A DNA stretch of 64,000 nucleotides, taken from Catenulispora sp. EB89 (GTDB lineage Bacteria; Actinomycetota; Actinomycetes; Streptomycetales; Catenulisporaceae). Both the position numbers and the translations under genes were made by a program. The notes under the pieces are model-generated. The model was not told the origin of the DNA, ran no database searches, and saw only the letters and a program-made list of their open reading frames with translations. Of the stretch, positions 40,665-49,873 are shown in pieces (position 1 is the stretch's first letter; the number at the start of each line of letters is the position of its first letter). The DNA lies in the NCBI RefSeq assembly GCF_041261445.1, contig NZ_JBGCCU010000009.1:310001-374000 (forward strand). Direction: 5' to 3'.

Positions 40665-41138
40665 CTACTCGACGATCCGCGCCAGCGCCTCGGCGACCGC
40701 GACCGGCTTCTCCACACCCTCGGCCTCGAACACCTGCAGGCTCCGCACCTGGATCCCGCCCGGAACCCGGTCGGCCGCCTGCAACGTCATCCGCATCCGC
40801 ACCCGTGTCCCGGACGGCAGCGGCGCCGGGAAGCGCACCTTGTCGTAGCCGTAGTTCAGGCCGTGCGCGAAGCCCTCGAAGGACAGCAGCCGGTAGGAGA
40901 ACGCCGGTCCCAGCGCGAGCGAGAACAGCCCGTGCGCGATGGTCGTGCCCAGCGGACTGGCCGCGGCCCGCACCGGATCGACGTGGATCCACTGGTCGTC
41001 GCCGGTCGCGGCGGCGAAGGCGTCGATGCGCTCCTGCGAGACCAGGTACCAGTCGGTGGGCCCGATCTCCTTGCCGATGAGCTCCTGCAGGTCCTCGAAC
41101 GAGCTCGGGCGGACGGGCAGCTCGGTGGTGTCAGTCAT
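40665..41138 (-). CDS. MaoC-like (R)-hydratase / hot-dog-fold dehydratase
   Basis: A 157-residue single hot-dog domain. The hydratase motif is FAAATGDDQWIHVDPVRA (Asp and His of the active site) with SPLGTTIAHGLFSLAL and NYGYDKVRFPAPLPSGTRVRM. It matches the MaoC subgroup annotated as NodN-like, probably hydrating enoyl-CoA or enoyl thioesters. ATG 41138. It is divergent from the MarR gene across a clear operator. Confidence 0.9.
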   Translation of the reverse strand: MTDTTELPVRPSSFEDLQELIGKEIGPTDWYLVSQERIDAFAAATGDDQWIHVDPVRAAASPLGTTIAHGLFSLALGPAFSYRLLSFEGFAHGLNYGYDKVRFPAPLPSGTRVRMRMTLQAADRVPGGIQVRSLQVFEAEGVEKPVAVAEALARIVE

Positions 41139-41202
41139 GAGGCGAGCGTACTTGAGTCTGACGTCAAGTTCATCAGGGGATCGAGCGCGGACCCCGCCTG
41201 CT

Positions 41203-41236
41203 GATACACAGCCAACTGTGCAGTTAGCTGTGTATC
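41203..41236. promoter_or_regulatory. MarR operator
   Basis: GATACACAGCCAACTG, TG, CAGTTAGCTGTGTATC: a 16-base-arm inverted repeat with one mismatch, ending 17 bp before the MarR start and probably overlapping its promoter. Confidence 0.85.
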
Positions 41237-41252
41237 TGGTAGCGTCGCGGTC

Positions 41253-41693
41253 ATGGAAGAAGCCGATCCGGCGCGCGCCGCCGAGGTCGCCCGCGACCTG
41301 CGGGTGACGTTGGGGCAGCTGCTGCGGCGGCTGCGGGCGCAGTCGGAGGGCGGCGACCTGACCAAGTCGCAGTCCTCGGCGCTCGGGCGGTTGGAGCGCG
41401 ACGGGCCGACCACGGCGACGGAGCTGGCCCGCGCCGAGGGCATCCGGCAGCAGTCGATGGCGGCGATCGTGGCCGCACTGGTGGACGCCGGGCTCGTGGC
41501 CGGCGCGCCCGATCCGGCCGACGGCCGCAAGACGATCCTGGGCCTGACCGAGGAGGCCCGCGAGCGGTACCGCAGCGGGCGGCTGGCCAAGGAGGACTGG
41601 CTCACCACGGCGATCACCGCCACCCTCGACCCGGCCGAGCTGGAGCAGCTCGCCGCGAGCATCGAGCTGCTCCGGCGGCTGGCCGGGTCCTGA
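41253..41693 (+). CDS. MarR-family regulator
   Basis: A 146-residue winged-helix protein: TKSQSSALGRLERDGPTTATELARAEGIRQQSMAAIVAALVDAGLVAG and the wing APDPADGRKTILGLTEEARE with the DGR-type motif. It probably binds the inverted repeat just upstream and controls itself, the isochorismatase gene 74 bp downstream and perhaps the divergent MaoC gene. Confidence 0.93.
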   Translation: MEEADPARAAEVARDLRVTLGQLLRRLRAQSEGGDLTKSQSSALGRLERDGPTTATELARAEGIRQQSMAAIVAALVDAGLVAGAPDPADGRKTILGLTEEARERYRSGRLAKEDWLTTAITATLDPAELEQLAASIELLRRLAGS

Positions 41694-41767
41694 TTCACGA
41701 CCTCTGAACCGGTACCTGAACCTGCGCCCGAGCTTGTGCCTGAACCGGTGCCCGAAAGGAAAACACC

Positions 41768-42331
41768 ATGTTCTCCACCCTCGACCCGACCACCGCGCTG
41801 GTGGTGATCGACCTGCAGAAGGGCCTCACCGGCCTGGACCTGACGCACCCGATCTCGGACGTCATCTCCCGCAGCGCCGCGCTGGCCGCCGCGTTCCGCA
41901 AGCACGGCCTGCCGGTCGTCCTGGTCAACGTCGCCGGCTCGCCGCCCGGACGCACCGAGTCCACCTCCGGCGCACCGCGCACGTTCACCGAGGACTGGAC
42001 CGAACTGGTCCCCGAGCTCGACCGCCGACCCGAGGACCACGTCGTCACCAAGTACGCGCGCAGCGCCTTCGCCGGCACCGGCCTGGCCGAGCTCCTGCTG
42101 GGACTCGGCGTCACGCAGGTCGTGGTGACCGGCATCTCCACCAGCGGCGGCGTGGAGTCCACGGCCCGCAGCGCGCACGAGGAGGGCTTCCACGTCAGCC
42201 TGCCGATCGACGCGATGACCGACCGGACGCCGGAGTCGCACGAGTACAGCGTCAAGAAGATCTTCCCGAGGATCGCCGAGACCGGGACCACCGAGGAGCT
42301 GATCAGGCTGCTGGACAGCACGCGGCCCTGA
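41768..42331 (+). CDS. Isochorismatase-family hydrolase lacking the catalytic cysteine
   Basis: A 187-residue alpha/beta/alpha hydrolase. The Asp in ALVVIDLQKGL and Lys in VVTKYARSAF are in place, but where cysteine hydrolases have T-x-x-C-V, this protein reads VVTGISTSGGVESTAR with Gly in the cysteine position, as in EntB-type isochorismatases and a common actinobacterial subgroup. So amide or nicotinamidase chemistry through a Cys thioester is unlikely. ATG 41768 with GAAAGG upstream. It is co-directional with the MarR gene. Confidence 0.87.
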   Translation: MFSTLDPTTALVVIDLQKGLTGLDLTHPISDVISRSAALAAAFRKHGLPVVLVNVAGSPPGRTESTSGAPRTFTEDWTELVPELDRRPEDHVVTKYARSAFAGTGLAELLLGLGVTQVVVTGISTSGGVESTARSAHEEGFHVSLPIDAMTDRTPESHEYSVKKIFPRIAETGTTEELIRLLDSTRP

Positions 42332-42343
42332 CCGGCCGCACGA

Positions 42344-43228
42344 TCACCGCGACAGAAAGCTCAGAATCGCCTCTGTCGCCGCCTGCGGCTGATCCTGCAC
42401 CAGGAAGTGCTTCGCATCGGCGATGGTCTGCCGCTCCACGTGCTCGGCGACCTGCGTGATCGAGGCATGGGAGAGGTCGCCGAACCCCTTCTCGGCCGCG
42501 AGGGAGAGCACCGGGAGGGCAAGCGGTTGCCCGGCGAGCTTCTCGCGATTGACTTTCGCGTCGTCGAACAGCGTCCGGTAGTACTTGAAACTCGCCGCGA
42601 GACCACCCGCCTCGTAGCTGCGCGCGTATTCGTCGATGTCGGCCGGTGTCAGCGCGTCGGGGTGCAGCGTGCCGCGCCGGTAGAAGTACTCGACGAAGGC
42701 TCGCTCTCGGCCGGCGACCAGCAGCTCGCTGATGCCTTCCGCCATGTTGAACCCCACGTGCCAACTGCCGCCGTGCGCCACGTCCATCGACGCTTCGAGT
42801 CCGAAGCCCGGAACCGCGCTCTCGATGAAGGTGAAGTCGCGCACATCCGCCGGAAAGCTCGCCGCATAGGCAAAGCCCACGGGGCCGCCCATGTCCTGGG
42901 CGACGAGGTGGACGCGGCCGAACCCCAGCGATCGCATCAGCTCGTGCAGGTCGGTGGCGACCGTCACCTTGTCGTACCCGCCGACGGGACGCTCCGAATC
43001 GCCGTAGCCGCGCATGTCAGGCGCGACCACGGTGAACCGGCCCGCCAGCACCGGAATGACCTTGCGCCACGCGTACCAGGTCTCGGGCCAGCCGTGCAGG
43101 AGGAGCACCGGATCGCCGCTGCCGGCGATCACGTAGTGGAGCCGCACGCCGTTGACCGTCGCAAAGCGCGACGCCGCTCCATCCGGTAGCGGCGCGCGCG
43201 TCCCGGGCCCGCCGCTACCGGGCTGCAC
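42344..43228 (-). CDS. Alpha/beta hydrolase, epoxide-hydrolase / dehalogenase type
   Basis: A 294-residue hydrolase. HGWPETWYAWRKVIPVL (HGxP oxyanion), MRGYGDSERP and the nucleophile elbow VAQDMGGPVG with Asp as nucleophile identify the epoxide hydrolase / haloalkane dehalogenase branch; the final His is in ADAKHFLVQDQP. GTG 43228. The gene is convergent with the isochorismatase gene (12 bp between stops) and has no recognised partner. Confidence 0.88.
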   Translation of the reverse strand: MQPGSGGPGTRAPLPDGAASRFATVNGVRLHYVIAGSGDPVLLLHGWPETWYAWRKVIPVLAGRFTVVAPDMRGYGDSERPVGGYDKVTVATDLHELMRSLGFGRVHLVAQDMGGPVGFAYAASFPADVRDFTFIESAVPGFGLEASMDVAHGGSWHVGFNMAEGISELLVAGRERAFVEYFYRRGTLHPDALTPADIDEYARSYEAGGLAASFKYYRTLFDDAKVNREKLAGQPLALPVLSLAAEKGFGDLSHASITQVAEHVERQTIADAKHFLVQDQPQAATEAILSFLSR

Positions 43229-43317
43229 GAGTGCTCCCGGACGGCATCACCATCATGTCGAAAATCATCGTCGCCGAGCATAGTCGGCCGAAGACGGCTG
43301 TGCCGTGCGCTCAGGCG

Positions 43318-43836
43318 CTAAGGCTTCCCGAGCGAGATGACCTCGCACGCGATGTCCACCGTCTCCACGACCACGCCGTTCCCGGCCCCGGCACCCGCGA
43401 TGGCGATCTTCGCGCACCAGGCGCTCGCCAGGTTCCAGGAGGTGACCGGCGGCTTGCCGGCCGCGTAGTCGGCAGCGGTGTACGCCCCGATGACGACGTC
43501 CTGCCGAGCGCTCGGGGACCCTTCCAGCGCGAGCTGGTGCCACCGCCACAGCGTGCCGTCCCCGTCCAAGCCGCGCTTGAGCGTCACCACCGGGGGCAGC
43601 GTCGGCCCCATCTCCTGCTTCGTGTGCGTGCCGCCGGGCCCCGGGGCGGGCGCCGGCGCACCGGTCGTCGCCGCGGGCTGCACGACCTCGATCTCGCTGA
43701 CGATGCCGACGATCTCCTGGAACGCGATCTTCGCCGAGCCGCCCGGCAGCGCGGGAATCGTGAGCACGAACACGGACACGTCCGGAGCCGGAGCTTGGGC
43801 GCCGGCTCCCCCGGGCTGAACCGTCATGGTCCTCAT
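43318..43836 (-). CDS. Orphan phage tail tube-like (T4 gp19 / contractile-tail) protein
   Basis: A 172-residue protein resembling the tube proteins of contractile tails and extracellular injection systems: SAKIAFQEIVGIVSEIEVVQ near the start, PPVVTLKRGLDGDGTLWRWH in the middle (the TLKRG...LW.W hallmark) and TSWNLASAWCAKI after it. A Pro/Ala/Gly-rich loop lies in between. No sheath, baseplate, spike or ATPase gene flanks it, so it is an isolated copy. Start ATG 43836; MTVQPGG three codons later is an alternative. Confidence 0.72.
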   Translation of the reverse strand: MRTMTVQPGGAGAQAPAPDVSVFVLTIPALPGGSAKIAFQEIVGIVSEIEVVQPAATTGAPAPAPGPGGTHTKQEMGPTLPPVVTLKRGLDGDGTLWRWHQLALEGSPSARQDVVIGAYTAADYAAGKPPVTSWNLASAWCAKIAIAGAGAGNGVVVETVDIACEVISLGKP

Positions 43837-43923
43837 ACCCCCTGCCTCGGGCCCGCTCGCCGGGCACCGGGAGTCAGAGTACTGCGACCATGACGCGGGC
43901 GACGAGGCCTGCGGCGTTTCCCC

Positions 43924-44961
43924 TTAGTCGGCGTCCTGGGCGTCCTGGGCGTCCAAACGCTTGACGAGCTCGGCCGCGTCCAGTTCGACGTCGGCCATCA
44001 CCGCCTTGGTCACGTACCCCAGAGTGTGGTTGACGCGGATCATGTGGGTGTTGTCGGCGGCGTTGGAGGAGAACACGGTCCCGATCCCCGGATGCTCCGC
44101 GGTCAGCCAGCGCATCATCGCGCCCTTGACGGCCAGCCCCAGGCCGTGGCCCCGGAACTCGGCCGCGACGGCGGTGTCGAGCTGGAAGGCGGCGTCGGTC
44201 CGGGTCGCCACCAGTTCGAGCTCGGTGAAGCCCGCGACCCGGCCGTCGGCTTCGTGGACGGCCGCGATCACGTGAACCTCGGAGCGCCGGGCCAGCATGT
44301 CCGCCTCTTCGGCGCGGACCCGTTCCGGCGTCCATTCCGGGAACGCGAGCGTCGAATCCCCCTGCGGTGCGTCCTGGATGGCGGTGCGAGCGCGCGCGTA
44401 CTCCGCCAGCAGCGCCTCGGGCACGGCGCCGGTCCAGTGCTCCAGACGGAAACCGTCGGCGACGGGACGCTCCCACAATGCCGGGTCGACGTCGGCGATC
44501 GTCAGAACCTGACGTGCGTTCGCCTGAGTACGCACGAAGCCCAGCTCCCGGGCCCACAACTCGCCGGCGGCGTCGGCTTTGAGGCCGTAGCCGATGACGA
44601 CGGTGCGTCCGTCGATGCGCAAGTCCGGCAGCATCGCCCGCAGAAGAGCGGTTCCTATGCCCCGTCGACGCCGGTCCGGCCGAACGGCGACTCCGGTGAT
44701 CGTCCCGTGCCGGTTCTCATGCTCCGGATACGTCGCCGACCCCGTGGCGACGATGTGGCCGTCCTCCCGCGCCACCCAGCGCCGGACCGGGCCCCAGAAG
44801 CCCGCGGGCCTGCGGGCCATCTGTGCATACTGGTCGAGCGTCGGCCTCGGTTCGCCGGGATAGTCGTCGTTCGCGACGGTCATCGTCACGTCGTAGCTCT
44901 CGGCCAGATCGGTGTCCGTGGCGGACGCGTAGTCGAACAGGCTGATCTCGACCGATGTCAT
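43924..44961 (-). CDS. Double GNAT acetyltransferase (paralogue 1)
   Basis: A 345-residue protein with two GNAT folds: the N-terminal one carries VAVRPDRRRRGIGTALLRAML (acetyl-CoA pyrophosphate loop R/QxxGxG/A), the C-terminal one VAAEFRGHGLGLAVKGAMMRW. It is similar to mycothiol synthase-like and streptothricin-type double-GNAT enzymes of actinobacteria; the substrate is unknown. ATG 44961 overlaps the stop of the upstream paralogue by four bases (ATGA). The C terminus ends in a QDAQDAD repeat. Confidence 0.87.
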   Translation of the reverse strand: MTSVEISLFDYASATDTDLAESYDVTMTVANDDYPGEPRPTLDQYAQMARRPAGFWGPVRRWVAREDGHIVATGSATYPEHENRHGTITGVAVRPDRRRRGIGTALLRAMLPDLRIDGRTVVIGYGLKADAAGELWARELGFVRTQANARQVLTIADVDPALWERPVADGFRLEHWTGAVPEALLAEYARARTAIQDAPQGDSTLAFPEWTPERVRAEEADMLARRSEVHVIAAVHEADGRVAGFTELELVATRTDAAFQLDTAVAAEFRGHGLGLAVKGAMMRWLTAEHPGIGTVFSSNAADNTHMIRVNHTLGYVTKAVMADVELDAAELVKRLDAQDAQDAD

Positions 44962-46001
44962 CGGGCCTCCAACCGCTTGGCGAGTTCGTCCGCGCCGACT
45001 TCGACGTGCGCCACCACCGCCGTGGTGACGAAGCCGAGCGCGTGGTTGATGCGGATCATGTAGGTGTTGTCGTCGGCCGTGTGCGTCCAGACCTGTTCGA
45101 TCGCGGGCCGGTCGGCGGTCAGCCAGCGCAGCATGGCACCCTTGACGGCCAGGCCGAGGCCGCGTCCCCGGAAGTCGGCGGCGACGACGGTGTCCCGTTG
45201 GGCGGCCTCGCCGGGCTGGCTGGCCCACAGTTCGACCTCGGTCACGGCCGCCACCCGGCCGCTTGCCTCGTGCACAGCCACCGCGACGCGGTTCTCGATG
45301 TCCCGGGCCCGATAGTCCGCTTCGTGTTCGCGGACACGCTCAGGCGTCCAGTCCTTGAACCCCGCCGCCGACTCACCGCGCGGGGCATCGAGCATGGCGG
45401 TGCGAGCGCGCGCGTATTCCTCAAGCAACGCCTCGGGCGCCGCGCCCGTCCAGCGCTCCAACCGGAAGCCCTCGGCGACGGGACGCTCCCACAGCGCCGG
45501 GTCCACATCGGCGATCGTCAAGAACTGGCGGACGTAAGCTTCGGTGCGTACGAAACCGAGCTCCAGGGCCCACAACTCGCCGGAGGCGTCAGCCTTGACG
45601 CCGTTCCCCATGACGACGGTGCGGCCGTCGGCGAGCGCCGCCGGGAGCACCGCCCGCAGCAGGGCCGTGCCGAGGCCCTGGCGGCGCCGCCCCGGTGGGA
45701 CGATGACCCGCACGATCGTCAGGTGGCGGTTCTCGTTCTCCGGCAGGCTCACCGAGGCCGCGGCGATGATGTGGCCGGCCTCCCGCGCCACCCAGCGGCT
45801 CATCGGCCCCAACGCCGTCCGGGGCCGACGGATCAGCGCGACGTACTCCTCCAGCGGCGGCAGAAGCTGCCCGGGATGGTCCTCCGTCATGACCGCCGAC
45901 ATCACCGCGTAGCTCTCGGCCAATTCGGTGTCGGAGGCGGACGACGGATCGAACGGGCCGATCTCCGTCGACATCAGGGCACTGTTTTTGTCTCGGGACA
46001 T
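44958..46001 (-). CDS. Double GNAT acetyltransferase (paralogue 2)
   Basis: A 347-residue double-GNAT protein closely related to its downstream neighbour along the full length: the segment TIADVDPALWERPVA occurs in both, VIVPPGRRRQGLGTALLRAVLP is loop 1 and VAADFRGRGLGLAVKGAMLRW loop 2. Overlap with the next gene is ATGA, so the pair came from a tandem duplication and is co-translated. ATG 46001; an internal Met (10) is an alternative start. Confidence 0.87.
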   Translation of the reverse strand: MSRDKNSALMSTEIGPFDPSSASDTELAESYAVMSAVMTEDHPGQLLPPLEEYVALIRRPRTALGPMSRWVAREAGHIIAAASVSLPENENRHLTIVRVIVPPGRRRQGLGTALLRAVLPAALADGRTVVMGNGVKADASGELWALELGFVRTEAYVRQFLTIADVDPALWERPVAEGFRLERWTGAAPEALLEEYARARTAMLDAPRGESAAGFKDWTPERVREHEADYRARDIENRVAVAVHEASGRVAAVTEVELWASQPGEAAQRDTVVAADFRGRGLGLAVKGAMLRWLTADRPAIEQVWTHTADDNTYMIRINHALGFVTTAVVAHVEVGADELAKRLEAR

Positions 46002-46028
46002 TCCAGCGATGCTAGAGCATCACGCCCG

Positions 46029-47615
46029 TCAAGATCCGGTCGGCCACTTGACCTGCGTCGACTTGTAGTAGTCGATGCCCATGGCGTGCCAGCGCGGCCC
46101 CTGTGCGCCGAGCCGCGCGTCGAAGGCCGACTGGTTGTGCGTCGACTCCGGCGACCAGCCGAGCTCCATCAGCGCGGGCAGCCGCGGGAAGGCCATGTAG
46201 TCGATGTTCGCCGAGGTGACGAGGGTCTCCGACCACAGCGGCGCCTCCACGCCGGCGATCGCCGAGGAGCTGATGCCCGTCAGGTAGTTCCCGGGGTCCC
46301 AGCCGTAGGCCTTGTTCACGTCGACGTAGCCGGCCCAGTTCTGGCCCAGCGGCGTCTTGCTGGTGTACTTCATGTCCAGGTAGGCGTGATTGGCCGGGGA
46401 CATGATGATCTTCGTGCCGGTGGCGGCCGCGGCGGCCAGCGCGCTGTTGGAGTTGTTCGTGTCCCAGAACTGCGCGACCGTGGACGGCGCCAGCGTGGCG
46501 GCGGCGATGTTGTGCCAGCCCATCACGGCCTTGCCGTGGTTGGCGACGATCTGCTGCACCTGGTTGATGAAGGACACGTAGTCGCTCTGCGTCGTGGAGC
46601 TGGCCTCGTCGCCGCCGATGTGGATGTACGGGCCCGGGGTCAGGGCCGCGATCTCGCCGATGACCTGGTCCAGGAAGGTGTAGGTCAGCGGCAGCGAGGT
46701 GCACAGCGAGCTGAAGCCGACGTCGGTGCCGGTGTAGAGCGGCGGCGCGACGCCGTTGCAGTTCAGCGAGGCGTACGAGGCGAGCGCCGCGTTGGTGTGG
46801 CCCGGCGTGTCGATCTCCGGGACGACCGTCATGTAGCGCGAGGCCGCGTAGTTGACGATCGCCGTGTAGTCGGCCTGCGTGTAGTACCCGCCGGCGCCGC
46901 CGCCGACCTCGGTCGAGCCGCCGTAGGTCGCCAGGTTCGGCCAGGAGTTGATCGCGATGCGCCAGCCCTGGTCGTCCGACAGGTGCAGATGCAGGTAGTT
47001 CACCTTGTACAGCGCCAGCTCGTCGATGTAGTGCTCGACCTGCGCGACGGTGAAGAAGTGTCGCGCCACGTCCAGCATCGCGCCGCGGTGCTCGTAGCGC
47101 GGGTAGTCGACGATCGTGCCGCCGGTCGCCTTCCACGCCACCGAGGTCACGGCGGTCGGGCTCATCACCTTGGCCGGCAGCAGCTGCAGGAAGGTCTGCA
47201 CGCCGTGGAACAGGCCGGACGCTGTGTTCGCCTGGATCCGCACCGAGGACGCGGTGATCGTGAGCTGATATCCCTCGGCCCCGACCGTCGCGGGCGCGCC
47301 GGACAGCGACAGCGCGACCGTGCCGGGCGTCGTGGCGCCGACGGTCAGCGGCAGCGCGTATCCGGTCGAGGTACGCAGGATCCCGGCGAGGTAGCCGCCG
47401 ACTCCTGCGTCGTCGGCGGTCAGCGTCGCGGCCGAGCCGAGCGTGAACGTCGACCCGTTCGCCGACTCCGACACCGGAACCGGCACCACGACGTTGGGGA
47501 ACGAGGCGGCGGCCGCCGGGGACGAGGCCCCGGCGGCGCCGAACACTGTCATACCGAGCGCGACGACGGCGGCGAGCAGAGCCAGCCGTGTTCGGCGGAA
47601 CATCAGGACTCTCAT
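46029..47615 (-). CDS. Secreted beta-N-acetylhexosaminidase (GH20)
   Basis: A 528-residue exported glycosidase. Signal peptide RRTRLALLAAVVALGMTVFG is followed by the GH20b N-terminal domain and the catalytic TIM barrel with YIHIGGDEASSTTQ (catalytic Asp-Glu pair), HLSDDQGWRI and VVPEIDTPGHTNAAL. It removes terminal GlcNAc/GalNAc from chitin oligomers and glycans, complementing the chitosanase-like enzyme at 19896. ATG 47615 was chosen; ATG 47603 gives an equally good signal. Confidence 0.95.
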   Translation of the reverse strand: MRVLMFRRTRLALLAAVVALGMTVFGAAGASSPAAAASFPNVVVPVPVSESANGSTFTLGSAATLTADDAGVGGYLAGILRTSTGYALPLTVGATTPGTVALSLSGAPATVGAEGYQLTITASSVRIQANTASGLFHGVQTFLQLLPAKVMSPTAVTSVAWKATGGTIVDYPRYEHRGAMLDVARHFFTVAQVEHYIDELALYKVNYLHLHLSDDQGWRIAINSWPNLATYGGSTEVGGGAGGYYTQADYTAIVNYAASRYMTVVPEIDTPGHTNAALASYASLNCNGVAPPLYTGTDVGFSSLCTSLPLTYTFLDQVIGEIAALTPGPYIHIGGDEASSTTQSDYVSFINQVQQIVANHGKAVMGWHNIAAATLAPSTVAQFWDTNNSNSALAAAAATGTKIIMSPANHAYLDMKYTSKTPLGQNWAGYVDVNKAYGWDPGNYLTGISSSAIAGVEAPLWSETLVTSANIDYMAFPRLPALMELGWSPESTHNQSAFDARLGAQGPRWHAMGIDYYKSTQVKWPTGS

Positions 47616-47752
47616 GCGGCCACCAAAAGTAAAGTTGCTTAACTCGCCTCCGTCGTCCGTGACCGTACTGCGGGTCGGGCACGGGGTCAACGCTCTGTCA
47701 GGCCCGATCTACCGTGGGCGACCGGTCGCCGTGCTCAGGACCAGGAACGCGA

Positions 47753-49594
47753 TCAGGACCAGGAAACCGTCGGCTGGTACATCTCCAGCCACAGCGCGAT
47801 GTCCAGCGTCCGCTCCAGCCCCCGGCGCGAGGCCTGCATGATCCCCGCCCCGGTGTCGTCGACGAGCCGGCGCACCGTGGCCGGGTCGACGAAGTCGAAG
47901 ACCGCGTGCGAGGGCTGGGACAGCAGGTCGGCGACGCGCGAGCGCAGCGCGATGACGTAGCGCGGGTCCTGCGTGGACGGGTAGGGGCTCTTGACCCGGT
48001 CGTACACCGAGCGTGGCAGCACGTCGGCGGCCGCCTCGCGCAGCAGCGACTTCTCGCGGCCGTCGAACGACTTGATGGCCCAGGGTGCGTTGTAGACGTA
48101 CTCCACCAGGCGGTGGTCGCAGAACGGCACGCGCACCTCCAGACCGACGGCCATGCTGAGCCGGTCCTTGCGGTCGAGCAGGAAGCGCACGAACCGCGTC
48201 AGGTACAGGTGGCAGACCCGCCGCATCCGGTACTCGAAATCGCTTTCGCCGGGCAGCCGCTCGATCGTCGAGACGGCCGTGTCGTAGCACTCCTGCACAT
48301 AGTTCTGCAGATCCATGGCCTGACGCAGCTCAGGACGCAGCAACCCCATGTCGTCGCCGAAGTTCTCGGTGTACTTCACCAGCCACGGGAACGTCCCGCC
48401 GCGCCGGGCGTCCTCGTTGAAGAAGTCCTGGTACCCGCCGAACACCTCGTCGGCGGACTCCCCGGACAGCGCGACCGTCGAATGGTCGCGGATCTCCTTG
48501 AACAGCAGGTACAGCGAGGTGTCCATGTCGCCGAGGCCGGCGGGCATGTCGCGGGCCCGGATCACGGTGCGCCGCGCGTCCAGATCGGTCAGCGACTCGG
48601 CGTCCAGCACGATGTCCTGGTGGACCGTGTTCGAGTGCTCGGCGACCGCGTGTACGAACGGCGTGTCCGGATCGGCGCGGATCGGGTCCGGGACGAAGTT
48701 CTTGGCCTGGCCGACGAAGTCGACGGCGAAGCTGCGGATCTTCTCGCCGGTCACGGCCAGCTGCTGCGCGGACAGCGCGGTGAGCGTCGAGGAGTCCAGG
48801 CCGCCGGAGAGCAGCACGCAGCGCGGGACGTCGGCGACGAGCTGCCGGCGCACGATGTCGTCCAGCAGCTCCCTGACATGCGCGACGCTCTCCTCGCGGG
48901 AGTCGTCGTGCTGCTGGGTCGCCAGCGTCCAGTACACGTCGGTGCGGATGCCCTCGGGCCCGATCGTGACCACGGTGCCCGGCTCGACCTCGCGCATGCC
49001 GGACCAGAACGCGTGCCCCGGCGTCTTGACCATGACGAACAGCTCGCGCAGGCCCTCCAGCCCGACGGTCGGCTCGGCCAGCGGATTGGCCAGGATCGCC
49101 TTGGGCTCGGAGCCGAACAGGACGCCGTCGGGGGTCGGCGAGTAATACAGGGGCTTGATTCCCATGCGGTCGCGGATCAGGCGCAGCTTGCGGTCGCGGC
49201 CGTCCCAGATCGCGAAGGCGTACATGCCGTTGAGGCGTTCGGCGACGGCCGAGCCCCACTCGAGGTAGCCGCGCAGCACGACCTCGGTGTCCGAGTCGGT
49301 GGTGAAGCGGTGCCCGCGCGAGGTCAGTTCTGCGCGCAGCTCGGTGAAGTTGTACGTTTCGCCGGAGTAAACAATCACCACGCTCTGCCCGCCGGCCTCC
49401 GCGGTCATCGGCTGCCGGCCGCCGGGCAGGTCGATGATGGCCAGACGGCGGTGTCCGAGCGCGGCCGGGCCGTCGATCCAGGTCCCGCGGTCGTCAGGGC
49501 CGCGGCATTCCATGGTGGCGGTCATCGCGTCCAGGGTGGGCGCGTCGTTGCGCAGGTCGCGTTCGTAGGAGATCCAGCCGGTGATGCCACACAT
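47753..49594 (-). CDS. asnB: Asparagine synthase (glutamine-hydrolysing)
   Basis: A 613-residue class II glutamine amidotransferase/synthetase. N-terminal Cys 2 nucleophile (MCGITGWISYE), GRQPM and LRLIRDRMGIKPLYY in the glutaminase half; the ATP pyrophosphatase loop LLSGGLDSSTLTALSA and ALSGESADEVFGGYQ in the synthetase half. Length is normal. ATG 49594. It makes asparagine from aspartate and glutamine; in actinomycetes such paralogues also modify peptide antibiotics or cell wall, which cannot be decided here. Confidence 0.96.
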   Translation of the reverse strand: MCGITGWISYERDLRNDAPTLDAMTATMECRGPDDRGTWIDGPAALGHRRLAIIDLPGGRQPMTAEAGGQSVVIVYSGETYNFTELRAELTSRGHRFTTDSDTEVVLRGYLEWGSAVAERLNGMYAFAIWDGRDRKLRLIRDRMGIKPLYYSPTPDGVLFGSEPKAILANPLAEPTVGLEGLRELFVMVKTPGHAFWSGMREVEPGTVVTIGPEGIRTDVYWTLATQQHDDSREESVAHVRELLDDIVRRQLVADVPRCVLLSGGLDSSTLTALSAQQLAVTGEKIRSFAVDFVGQAKNFVPDPIRADPDTPFVHAVAEHSNTVHQDIVLDAESLTDLDARRTVIRARDMPAGLGDMDTSLYLLFKEIRDHSTVALSGESADEVFGGYQDFFNEDARRGGTFPWLVKYTENFGDDMGLLRPELRQAMDLQNYVQECYDTAVSTIERLPGESDFEYRMRRVCHLYLTRFVRFLLDRKDRLSMAVGLEVRVPFCDHRLVEYVYNAPWAIKSFDGREKSLLREAAADVLPRSVYDRVKSPYPSTQDPRYVIALRSRVADLLSQPSHAVFDFVDPATVRRLVDDTGAGIMQASRRGLERTLDIALWLEMYQPTVSWS

Positions 49595-49873
49595 GTGTTT
49601 CTTCCTTTCGACCGGTGACCCTTAGATATTTACCCTTGCTAACTATCTCCGCCACCGGTGCGGGGTGGGATCGGCGGACCTTTGGCCGGAAGACGTTACG
49701 GCGCGGTTACAGCCTTTATATTCGGACATCGACGCATGGCTCGGGCGACCACGGATTTCACCAGCTTGGTCACGGTGTGTATACATGGCCTGATTTGCTT
49801 CTGGGGTACCCAGTGGGAGGTGTTGACGACGGCAGGCCGGAAGGAATGCGGCGGCTTGATTGTTCAACCCACC
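49595..49873. other. Divergent promoter interval
   Basis: About 280 bp between asnB and the monooxygenase gene. An AT-rich patch (about 49622-49645, TTAGATATTTACCCTTGC) adjoins asnB and is its likely promoter; no regulator motif was recognised. Confidence 0.45.

Noticed and set aside
43318-43836. Prophage or full contractile injection system around the tube-like protein
   Set aside because: No integrase, terminase, sheath, baseplate, spike or AAA gene lies within many kilobases on either side.
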